Source: Peptococcaceae bacterium
GTDB lineage: Bacteria > Bacillota > DSM-521 > Neomoorellales > Neomoorellaceae
Direction: 5' to 3'
DNA: 7,367 nt
NCBI GenBank assembly: GCA_003509545.1
Contig: DOLC01000075.1
Span: 1-7,367 of the forward strand
Part shown: piece after piece, positions 1 to 5,434 of the stretch
How the letters are laid out: the number at the start of each line of letters is the position of its first letter
Position numbering within the stretch: position 1 is the stretch's first letter
Program-made: the position numbers and the translations under genes
Notes under the pieces: model-generated
Seen by the model: the letters and a program-made list of their open reading frames with translations, nothing else
Databases searched by the model: none
What the model was told of the DNA's origin: nothing

Positions 1-247
1 CGGCATTGTTTTCGCTCGCTAAGTGGTCCTCGCGGATCAGCCTACGGCTTAAGCCTCGGGCTCGGGCGGGGTTCCCGGCCTATTCAGCATCCTTGCTTCA
101 GAGGCCGGCCTCGGACTTCCTGTCCTCGGCCCCGCCCTCCCTCCTCGGCTCCGCCAAGGCTGCTCATCCGCTCGGGCCAAATCGCCGGCTCAAGAGAAAT
201 GCCGGCCTGGTGTTTTCATCCTCTTGCTGGTGCCGCGCCGGCGGCAT
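1..247. repeat. Dispersed intergenic repeat, subtype A, copy A1 (cut by the window's left edge)
   Basis: This stretch is roughly 90% identical by eye to 2848-3088 (copy A2), in the same orientation. Landmarks are TCGCTCGCTAAGTGG near 13-27, a perfect 7-bp stem CCGGCCT (75-81) / AGGCCGG (102-108), and a hairpin GCCGGC (184-189) / GCCGGC (201-206) with an 11-nt loop. A weaker stem lies at 54-58 / 67-71. Reading frames stay open by chance because of GC richness, but A1 and A2 differ by single-base indels that no frame tolerates, so it is not protein-coding. It lies directly downstream of the FliK-like gene. It could be a non-autonomous mobile element or a repeated structured RNA. The left boundary is not visible. 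Confidence 0.8.
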
Positions 248-254
248 AGCTGTC

Positions 255-286
255 TCCCCCGGATTAGACCTCCCCCGGATTAGACC
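255..286. repeat. Perfect 16-bp tandem duplication
   Basis: The unit TCCCCCGGATTAGACC occurs twice back to back (255-270 and 271-286), with no mismatch. The second unit contains the stop codon (280-282, TAA on the minus strand) of the FliK-like gene. The first unit repeats the same sequence just past the stop and abuts repeat A1. On the minus strand each unit carries a G-run that resembles a ribosome-binding site. It looks like a recent slippage or insertion-associated duplication at the junction of gene and repeat. Confidence 0.85.
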
Positions 287-1701
287 TTAGCGTCCACGGA
301 AACTATTCCGGGCGCTGGACCCGCCTCCGGTGGTGACTGTGGAGCGAAAACAGAGGAGACGCGAGCGACTTCCCAGGTGGGGTGGTGCAGGCGGTAGCCC
401 AGTCCTCTAAGGGCTTCTTCCAGCATACACCAGGAGCTGTCCAGGAGCCGTCCCACCCAGGCGTGTTCCACTTTTCCGCGCACCGCAATCTCGGAGCCCC
501 GCACCCTTATCTCCAGGGCAAGGCGACCTAGACGGCGGGTATGTACCAGGACGGTCACCGTAAAGTCCCGGGAAGCGGTGACGGCGGCTCCGCGGTCTTT
601 TCTTATAAGGAGCTCCCCCCAGTGGAGGATTTGCCCGTCGAGGTATACAGGTAAGCCGAAATAGAGGTGGGCCTCCCCTTCCCCCTTACCGACCTGCCAG
701 AAATGCTGGCCCCAGAGATACCTGGCGAGGACGTACGCTTCTTCCTTAATAGAGGCGGCGAGGGCCTTCCTTTCGCCGGCACCTTCATAGCGGTCCAAGA
801 GGTGGAGGAGCAGCCTAAGCCTGGCGGGCAAATCCCTTACGGTGGGGTCCGTTCCTCCGTGCCCGCCGCCTTTAGTCCCCTTCCCCACCCCCTCTCCGTA
901 TCCGTAAGACGGTGCCCAGGACGGTAGCTGGGCGCTCAGGAGGCTGCGCAACTGTTGCGCTACGGCGGCGGACCCCTCATGGGGCCTGAGCAACAGGGCC
1001 TTGGCTGTGGCCTCCATCTGGAGAAGCAGGGCCCTGCTCTGGCCTTCGGCTAAGACTTCCCTCAAAACGGGAGCAGCCGTGAATATAAAATCTACCAGGC
1101 GGGTAATAGTGCTCTGGCGCCCTTCCTGTTCGGCCCTTACAAAGGCGTGCAGGGCTTGCAACACTTCGGGTCTGGGGGGAAGTTCCCTCTTTAAGGCATG
1201 TAAAACGGTGGCGATTTCTTCCTCGGTGGGGACTTCGCCCGGCGGCCGGGATTGAAGAAAACCCAGCATTAGAGAAGCTTCTTTAAGGCTTTCGCCAGTC
1301 AAGGGCAGCCTTTGGGCAATGAAGGCCTGGACCAAAGCGCGGTGGGCGGGGGTATCCTCCAGGCCCAGACGGTGGAGGAGGGATTTTAGGGCTTCTCCTC
1401 CCTCCTCTTTTTGCCCGGGCCTCCCGCTTAGCAGTCTTACCATATATCTGCCGTCCCTAAATTCTTGTACCTCCATTACCACAAACTGGCCGATCTCCAG
1501 GGACAGGTCCGACCGGGCCACCACCTCCCGTCCTTCCACCACCAGCAGGTAACTGCCTGCCGACATCCTGGCCAGGATCTTCCCTTTTATCACCTGCCCC
1601 ACATACCAGACAGGATGACGACCTTCATAGCGGGAATGGGGTAGACGGATGCTTTGGTCGCCGGCTTTGACCCGTTCCTGAGTGGTCAAAATCAAATCCA
1701 T
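280..1701 (-). CDS. FliK-like protein (possible flagellar hook-length control family)
   Basis: The product is 473 aa. Residues about 34-92 look like a small beta-barrel (alternating hydrophobic strands, VGQVIKGKILARM through YMVRLL). Residues 100-260 are helical with many Leu and Ala. A Gly-rich linker lies at 265-285. Residues about 345-450 resemble the C-terminal domain of FliK: LGRLALEIRV followed by a helix RLLDSSWCMLEEALRGLGY and a closing beta strand. FliK controls hook length and switches export specificity through FlhB; proteins of this layout in clostridia often precede a small cytoplasmic FlhB-like gene, but here repeat A1 follows instead. The ATG at 1701 has only a weak GGGA upstream. 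It starts 20 nt after a 44-aa gene, probably in one operon. The family call is inferred from pattern, not from a search. Confidence 0.6.
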   Translation of the reverse strand: MDLILTTQERVKAGDQSIRLPHSRYEGRHPVWYVGQVIKGKILARMSAGSYLLVVEGREVVARSDLSLEIGQFVVMEVQEFRDGRYMVRLLSGRPGQKEEGGEALKSLLHRLGLEDTPAHRALVQAFIAQRLPLTGESLKEASLMLGFLQSRPPGEVPTEEEIATVLHALKRELPPRPEVLQALHAFVRAEQEGRQSTITRLVDFIFTAAPVLREVLAEGQSRALLLQMEATAKALLLRPHEGSAAVAQQLRSLLSAQLPSWAPSYGYGEGVGKGTKGGGHGGTDPTVRDLPARLRLLLHLLDRYEGAGERKALAASIKEEAYVLARYLWGQHFWQVGKGEGEAHLYFGLPVYLDGQILHWGELLIRKDRGAAVTASRDFTVTVLVHTRRLGRLALEIRVRGSEIAVRGKVEHAWVGRLLDSSWCMLEEALRGLGYRLHHPTWEVARVSSVFAPQSPPEAGPAPGIVSVDAKV

Positions 1702-1721
1702 AGGCTATCCCGGCACCCTTG

Positions 1722-1856
1722 CTATTTGTTTTCCGGACCTCTTTCCGGATCCACCAGGATTTGATTACCGCGAATCACATGCAGCTCGCGGGCGCGAACT
1801 TGGGCTCGCCTGTCCTGATTGAGGCGGTTGCGGCCCAATCTAAATCTTTTCTTCAT
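1722..1856 (-). CDS. Small basic protein, 44 aa, unknown function
   Basis: ATG at 1856-1854 follows a good ribosome site (AGAGAGG, 5 nt before the start), and the frame ends in TAG at 1724-1722. The protein begins MKKRFRLGRNRLNQ and ends GNQILVDPERGPENK. It is rich in Arg and Lys in its first half, has a short hydrophobic strand (HVIRGNQILVD), and an acidic/basic tail. No Cys pairs, membrane segment or known motif is visible. It lies 20 nt upstream of the FliK-like gene on the same strand, so the two are likely co-transcribed. The basic N-terminus could bind nucleic acid or a membrane surface, which is speculation. The ribosome site, clean frame and operon spacing are the evidence that it is real. 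Confidence 0.65.
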   Translation of the reverse strand: MKKRFRLGRNRLNQDRRAQVRARELHVIRGNQILVDPERGPENK

Positions 1857-2014
1857 TTTACCTCTCTTCTCCTTTTGTCAAGTGAGTTTTTTCTAGTTTA
1901 TTTTGCGAAGCCGGTTTACTTCTTAAAGCTCCCCTGGAGCAACAATTACTGGTAAGGTGTAGCGGTATAGAAGAATTTCCGGCGGCAGAAACTAAAAAAA
2001 CAGGAGGGATATCT

Positions 2015-2164
2015 ATGTTTCGAGCCCGCACCCTTGAGCGCAGGCGCGAGAGATCGTGGCTGCGGTGGCTCGCATGGCTGGCTTACCCCATGGGGTTGAT
2101 CCACGGAGCCCTCTTGGCTCGCTTCTTCGGTCACCAGAGGGAGGAACCCTCGCCCGAGGGGTAA
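2015..2164 (+). CDS. Small hydrophobic/basic peptide, 49 aa, unknown function
   Basis: ATG at 2015 sits 7 nt after a perfect AGGAGG (2002-2007), and the stop TAA (2162-2164) lies in the loop of an intrinsic terminator, so this is a monocistronic unit. The peptide begins with a basic stretch (MFRARTLERRRER), continues with a Trp-rich hydrophobic segment (WLRWLAWLAYPMGLIHGALL, about residues 15-34) that could be a single membrane helix or an amphipathic helix, and ends in a charged tail (HQREEPSPEG). The profile suggests a small inner-membrane peptide with the N-terminus inside. It is transcribed divergently from the 44-aa/FliK-like pair across a 158-bp gap. No clear -35/-10 pair is visible; TATAGA at 1966-1971 is a possible -10. 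I do not recognise a family. Confidence 0.7.
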   Translation: MFRARTLERRRERSWLRWLAWLAYPMGLIHGALLARFFGHQREEPSPEG

Positions 2165-2178
2165 GCCCCCTCCTTTTT
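2156..2178 (+). terminator. Intrinsic terminator of the 49-aa gene
   Basis: GAGGGG (2156-2161) pairs with CCCCTC (2167-2172) around a 5-nt loop that contains the stop codon, followed by TTTTT (2174-2178). The upstream CCCTC (2148-2152) can compete for the same GAGGG, giving an alternative hairpin, but this may be chance. Confidence 0.75.
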
Positions 2179-2183
2179 GTTAA

Positions 2184-2292
2184 GTTTGGCAGCCGCGAAG
2201 GTTGACCTTTTCGTTTTCAAGCCAGGGCAGCCCTTGGCCCCAAAAACAAAGTAGGCCTAGGCCCAAAAGTGCGGGCAACCCAGCCCCGCAAG
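2184..2292 (+). repeat. Partial B-type repeat, tail only (copy B0)
   Basis: This aligns with the last third of copy B1 (about 2480-2569). Shared blocks are GGC(A/T)GCCGCGAAGG, TTTCAAG, AGGCCT, AAAAGTG and an exact 16-bp AACCCAGCCCCGCAAG at 2277-2292, matching 2554-2569. It also matches B2 at AAGTTTGGC(A/T)GCCGC. The head of the element is missing. It ends exactly where B1 begins, so B0 and B1 form a head-to-tail pair. Confidence 0.65.
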
Positions 2293-2569
2293 CTGGCGTA
2301 TCCCCGGTTTTGCTTTTAGGCCTGCTTGGCCTTCGCTCGCTTATGGTTTCCCTCGCGGGCCAAACTAAACGCTTGGCTCAAGGCTCCGGCTTCCCGGCAG
2401 AATTTAAGCATCCTGCCTCCGTTACCGGCCGTAGGATTCTCATGGCCTCGGGCCTTTCTTAAGCCTTTCGCCAAGCTTAAAGCCTGGGCTGCCGCGAAGG
2501 CTTGCTCGCTCGCTTTCAAGTCCAATCAGGCCTCCCCTGCAAAAAGTGGGGATAACCCAGCCCCGCAAG
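2293..2569 (+). repeat. Dispersed intergenic repeat, subtype B, copy B1
   Basis: This is a 277-bp unit with imperfect terminal inverted repeats: GTATCCCCGGTTTTGC near the left end against GCAAAAAGTGGGGATAAC (2539-2556), and further in GGCCTGCTTGG (2319-2329) against CCAATCAGGCC (2522-2532). A central stem CCGGCA (2394-2399) / TACCGG (2423-2428) has one mismatch that copy B2 repairs. The inverted copy at 5174-5434 matches over most of its length, with long shared blocks such as TTCCCGGCAGAATTTAA. It ends 3 bp before the -35 box of the tRNA-Glu promoter. There is no coding evidence. It is either MITE-like or a repeated structured RNA. Confidence 0.75.
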
Positions 2570-2572
2570 GTA

Positions 2573-2601
2573 TTGACGGGAGGTGCGGGGCATGATATAA
2601 T
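2573..2601 (+). promoter_or_regulatory. Sigma-A type promoter of tRNA-Glu
   Basis: TTGACG (2573-2578), a 17-bp spacer and a perfect TATAAT (2596-2601). The predicted start near 2608 leaves a leader of about 8 nt before the tRNA. The promoter directly abuts the right end of repeat B1. Confidence 0.9.
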
Positions 2602-2615
2602 TGTTTACGGTCCGA

Positions 2616-2691
2616 GGCCCTATCGTCTAGTGGACTAGGACGCCGCCCTCTCACGGCGGTAACCGGGGTTCGAATCCCCGTAGGGCTACCA
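2616..2691 (+). tRNA. tRNA-Glu (anticodon CUC), CCA encoded
   Basis: The 76-nt cloverleaf is complete. The acceptor arm 2616-2622 pairs with 2681-2687 (first pair is a G-U wobble), with discriminator A2688 and encoded CCA 2689-2691. The anticodon stem CCGCC/GGCGG (2643-2647 / 2655-2659) encloses the loop CTCTCAC with anticodon CTC at 2650-2652, reading GAG codons. The T arm is CGGGG-TTCGAAT-CCCCG (2664-2680). Sequence and loop composition match bacterial tRNA-Glu. It is a single-gene unit with its own promoter and terminator. Confidence 0.97.
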
Positions 2692-2721
2692 GTCTTACAG
2701 AATCAAGGCTTCCACCGTATT

Positions 2722-2764
2722 ACCCCCTCGATACAGGCGGTATACCTGAATGAGGGGGTTTTTT
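2722..2764 (+). terminator. Intrinsic terminator of tRNA-Glu
   Basis: ACCCCCTC (2722-2729) pairs perfectly with GAGGGGGT (2752-2759), with an inner helix CAGG/CCTG (2734-2737 / 2745-2748). Six T residues (2759-2764) follow directly. Confidence 0.92.
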
Positions 2765-2845
2765 CATGTCCGGATCGGTCGTCAAACTGGCTACCAACCT
2801 GACCCGCATGGAGGCTCTTCTCCCCCGAAAACTACTTTTCTTCGG

Positions 2846-3088
2846 GCCGGCATTTGTTATCGCTCGCTAAGTGGTCCTCGCGGGTCAGCCTACGGCTCAG
2901 CCCCGCGCTCGGGCGGGGTTCCCGGCCTATTCAGCGTCCTTGCTTCAGAGGCCGGCCTCGGACTTCCTGTCCTCGGCCCCGCCTCCCTCCTCGGCTTCGC
3001 CAAGGCTGCTCATCCCCTCGGACCAAATCGCTCGCTCGGGAGGAATGCGAGCCCGCTGTTTTCATCCTTCTGTTGGTGCCGCTCGGCG
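2846..3088. repeat. Dispersed intergenic repeat, subtype A, copy A2
   Basis: The copy is roughly 90% identical to A1 and in the same orientation. It keeps the stem CCGGCCT (2922-2928) / AGGCCGG (2949-2955). It replaces the A1 hairpin by GCTCGC (3030-3035) / GCGAGC (3047-3052), a double compensatory change with the same 11-nt loop length. A further 6-bp stem CCCCGC/GCGGGG (2901-2906 / 2913-2918) corresponds to a weaker, G-U containing stem in A1. On its left is an extra hairpin CCCGAA (2824-2829) / TTCGGG (2841-2846). It lies about 80 bp past the tRNA terminator. Its reading frames are broken relative to A1 and are not considered genes. Confidence 0.8.
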
Positions 3089-3272
3089 TTGTGGGTGTCT
3101 TTGCTCTATTGTTTGTCCGAACGTCTAACCGGCCTCTTATAGCGGGACGGCCGGCCTTAAGCCGACACCCCCCGGTTAGGGACCGTTATTTGAGCCCCCT
3201 GCTACCAGCGGCGAGGGCCTATTATTTTTAGTACAGTTCTGCCCCGAAGCTAATATATTTACTTTAGGGCAG
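3089..3272. other. Non-coding gap with an 8-bp inverted repeat, upstream of the 327-aa gene
   Basis: A perfect inverted repeat CTAACCGG (3125-3132) / CCGGTTAG (3172-3179) encloses 39 nt that include the palindrome GGCCGGCC (3149-3156). Near the gene, TATATT (3254-3259) could be a -10 box, but no matching -35 is convincing. Nothing else is seen here. Confidence 0.4.
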
Positions 3273-4256
3273 GTGAAAAACCAGGTGCCTCTCCTCTGGA
3301 CCTTGGAGGACGACCTATGGAACATCGATTTTTCCCCCGGCTGGCTTAAGTATGCCTATGTTCTGACAGGAAAGCCGGTAAAGGGTATCGCTTCCTGCTT
3401 TTCCTTCCTAGACCGCGCAGGGCGGTTACACCTTTTGTTAAGGACGACGGCAGGAAGTAACATTTATGCCTACTGGCAGGGACGGTCCTGGGAGGTCCTT
3501 GGTCTTCCCTACCACTCCCAGGACGGCACGGAACCCTATGGCTTGGCAGTGGACTGCTTCGGAAGGGGGCATATATTATTGCGCTGGGGCCGGGGACGGG
3601 TGTTCCATCTCACTTACCAAGAAAAAGAATGTTTAATACGCGAACTCCCTTTTGCCCTGTCCTCCGAACCTCTGTGTTTTACCCCCGGAAATAACGAGGG
3701 CCTTTTCCTCTCCTGGCAAGAAGTCGGCGGTGGGATGCAACAAATCCTGTCCTCTCTCTACACCCCCAAAGCGGGATGGACCGCACCCTCCCTTTTGGGC
3801 CGGGAAAAGAAGGACGCCACCGTTTATTTCTATCCCCCGGATGGTTCGCGGCTCTATTGGTTGGTTTGGGAGCCCCAAGACAGCGGCTACCATGTTTACC
3901 ACTGCAGCCGGGAAAAAAAAGGCTGCCCGTCCCGGAAGGAATATCTCGGGGAGGTGCTGGGCTTGCCGGATAGGCCTCCCCTCCGGCTAACCCTAGGGTC
4001 TACGATCCTCCTATGCTGGACGGCTAAGGGGAAGTTCACCTTTTGCCTGGGGGATTTCCACGGCACATCTTGGAGTCCGGTGCAGGACGATTATCTTTTC
4101 TTTCCCGCCCGCCTGGAAGGGGTGACCGGCTGGTCTGGTTTCCATAAGAACAAGGTGGCCTTTACCAAAATTTCCGGCCTGGACCTCCACTGGCCCCTCA
4201 TTTTGACGGTAGAACAGATTCTGCCCTATTGCAGGGCTCTGCTGTGCCGCGGATAA
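3273..4256 (+). CDS. Hypothetical protein, 327 aa, possibly beta-propeller-like
   Basis: A long open frame starts with GTG at 3273. The upstream ribosome site is poor (AGGGC and AGG almost touching the start), so the start is uncertain; GTG at 3285 is an alternative. The protein has no signal peptide or membrane segment. It is rich in Trp, Tyr and Gly with recurring short strands ending in aromatic residues and turns: GRLHLLLRT (about 49-57), GRGHILLRW, GLFLSWQEVGGG, SRLYWLVWEPQDSGYHVYH, STILLCWTAKGKFTF, and HKNKVAFTK. This spacing of about 45-50 residues suggests beta-propeller or lectin-like blades in a cytoplasmic protein, but I do not recognise a family. Codon use fits the neighbours. Its last 59 nt overlap the 3' end of nfo on the opposite strand. 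Confidence 0.75.
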   Translation: MKNQVPLLWTLEDDLWNIDFSPGWLKYAYVLTGKPVKGIASCFSFLDRAGRLHLLLRTTAGSNIYAYWQGRSWEVLGLPYHSQDGTEPYGLAVDCFGRGHILLRWGRGRVFHLTYQEKECLIRELPFALSSEPLCFTPGNNEGLFLSWQEVGGGMQQILSSLYTPKAGWTAPSLLGREKKDATVYFYPPDGSRLYWLVWEPQDSGYHVYHCSREKKGCPSRKEYLGEVLGLPDRPPLRLTLGSTILLCWTAKGKFTFCLGDFHGTSWSPVQDDYLFFPARLEGVTGWSGFHKNKVAFTKISGLDLHWPLILTVEQILPYCRALLCRG

Positions 4257-5088
4257 TCCGTAATTCCTTTACCCTGGCAATTTCCTCCCCATAATCCTCA
4301 TAACGCTCCACCGTAGTCTCCAGCAACATGGGTAATTCCCCCAAAAAGGGGTGGTTTATAATGGCACCGATACCTTCATCCCCCAACTCGCCTTGACCTA
4401 TGCAGGCGTGGCGGTCCCTGCGGCTGCCTAGGGGGGCCAGGGAATCGTTCAAGTGCAATATCTTAACGCGGTCCAGACCGATCTTTTCCTCCAGGGCTGC
4501 AACCAGATCGTCACACCCCGGCGTGGTTTTTAAATTCCAGCCTGCGGCAAAAAGGTGGGCCGAATCGAGGCAAATACCCACCTGGGGAGACCAATCCAGC
4601 AAGTCTAAAATACAGCGCAAATCTTCCAGGCTGCCTATTTCCCCCTGTTGCCCGGCCATAGTTTCCAGGAGGAACATCGTTTTCACTTCCGGGGTTTCTT
4701 CCAGGCCCCGGCGGATGATCTGAGCCAGGCGGTTCAGGGCCTGTTCTCGGTCGCCCTTATGCCTGCCGGGGTGGCTGACTATATATTCCGCTCCTATATC
4801 GGCGCCCCTGACCAGATCTTCCCGCACCACCATAGCGGCAAAGTCTTGCAGTTTGCCCGGAGGGGCGGCCAGGTTGACGGTGTAGGGCAGATGACCTACC
4901 ACCGGGTAAATATCCAGCCGTCGCCTTTCCCTATTCCATTCCTCTATTTCTTCCCTCCCGATGTGGCGTGCCCGCCCGCCCCGAGGGTTCCGGGTGAAAA
5001 ACTGAAAGGTATTGGCGCCGATACGTTCGGCCATGAGAGCCGCCTTGGGCAGACCCTGGGCGATGGATAGGTGGGAACCAATGCGCAC
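4198..5088 (-). CDS. nfo: Endonuclease IV (AP endonuclease, deoxyribonuclease IV)
   Basis: The product is 296 aa, close to the usual length of about 280. Endonuclease IV cuts 5' of abasic sites and removes blocked 3' ends in base excision repair, in the cytoplasm, using three zinc ions in a TIM barrel. All nine metal ligands expected from E. coli Nfo are present: H66, H106, E142, D175, H178, H212, D225, H227 and E257. Family motifs are visible, such as MRIGSHLS at the N-terminus, NTFQFFTRNPRG, IVSHPG, CLDSAHLFAAG and LHLNDS. The GTG start at 5088 follows AGGAGA with a 7-nt gap. The gene has its own promoter. The C-terminal 20 residues, beyond the catalytic core, are encoded in the overlap with the convergent 327-aa gene. 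No terminator is visible. Confidence 0.97.
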   Translation of the reverse strand: MRIGSHLSIAQGLPKAALMAERIGANTFQFFTRNPRGGRARHIGREEIEEWNRERRRLDIYPVVGHLPYTVNLAAPPGKLQDFAAMVVREDLVRGADIGAEYIVSHPGRHKGDREQALNRLAQIIRRGLEETPEVKTMFLLETMAGQQGEIGSLEDLRCILDLLDWSPQVGICLDSAHLFAAGWNLKTTPGCDDLVAALEEKIGLDRVKILHLNDSLAPLGSRRDRHACIGQGELGDEGIGAIINHPFLGELPMLLETTVERYEDYGEEIARVKELRIIRGTAEPCNRAESVLPSK

Positions 5089-5124
5089 CGTAGACTCTCC
5101 TGACTCTTGGATAAATGCAGTAAT

Positions 5125-5153
5125 ACCTTACCACTTCCCCCTTCTATTGTCAA
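5125..5153 (-). promoter_or_regulatory. Promoter of nfo
   Basis: On the minus strand, a perfect TTGACA (5153-5148), a 17-bp spacer and TAAGGT (5130-5125) preceded by TGG, which gives an extended -10. The start is predicted near 5118, leaving a leader of about 30 nt. Repeat B2 lies 20 bp upstream of the -35. The weak -10 is the reason for moderate confidence. Confidence 0.65.
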
Positions 5154-5173
5154 CTTTAGAGGGGCCGAACTGA

Positions 5174-5434
5174 GTTATCCCCACTTTTTGCAGGAGAGGC
5201 CTGCCTTGGCTTGAAAGGGAGGGACTAAACCGGAGCGGCAGCCAAACTTCACGAAGCCGAAAGCGGAGGCGGACCCGAAGGCATGAGAAACCTGCGGCCG
5301 GCAACTGAGACAGGCTGTTTAAATTCTGCCGGGAAGCCTGCCGGAGCTTGAGGTTGAGTGATAGTTTTGCCAGCGACGGTCTCCGGAGCGAGCGCAAGCC
5401 AAGCAGGCCACGCCCTAAAACTGTTGGCATGATA
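5174..5434 (-). repeat. Dispersed intergenic repeat, subtype B, copy B2 (inverted relative to B1)
   Basis: Read on the minus strand this matches B1 in order: GGCCTGCTTGGC, CGCTCGCT, TTCCCGGCAGAATTTAA, CCGGCCG, TTCTCATG, TTTCAAG, then TGCAAAAAGTGGGGATAAC. Inner terminal inverted repeats are nearly perfect: 5198-5213 against 5395-5409, 15 pairs with one extra base. The central stem CCGGCA (5298-5303) / TGCCGG (5327-5332) is fully paired here, unlike in B1. Its GGGGATAAC end points toward the nfo promoter, as B1's does toward tRNA-Glu. The other end meets the candidate RNA at about 5434. It is non-coding. Confidence 0.75.

Noticed and set aside
6..290. 94-codon open frame on the plus strand in repeat A1
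   Set aside because: The matching frame is broken in A2 by small indels, no good ribosome site is present, and the codons have no protein-like pattern. It is open because of GC richness.
1867..1890. TTGACA just upstream of the 44-aa gene with TAAAAT over its start codon
   Set aside because: The spacer is only 15 bp and the -10 would overlap the start codon, leaving no ribosome site in the transcript.
2202..2595. Open frames on both strands in B0/B1
   Set aside because: Not kept in B2, and no start signals. They are best explained as repeat sequence.
2750..3231. Overlapping open frames of 85-130 codons in all three plus frames across A2
   Set aside because: They lie over the tRNA terminator and the repeat, conflict with A1, and lack ribosome sites.
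4338..4354. CCCC-AAAAA-GGGG hairpin as a terminator for the 327-aa gene
   Set aside because: It lies inside nfo coding sequence, has only 4 pairs, and no T-run follows.
5174..5184. TTATCCCCA in B ends, one base from a DnaA box
   Set aside because: Single sites at repeat ends, no cluster and no origin-like AT-rich region. It is part of the repeat's terminal sequence.
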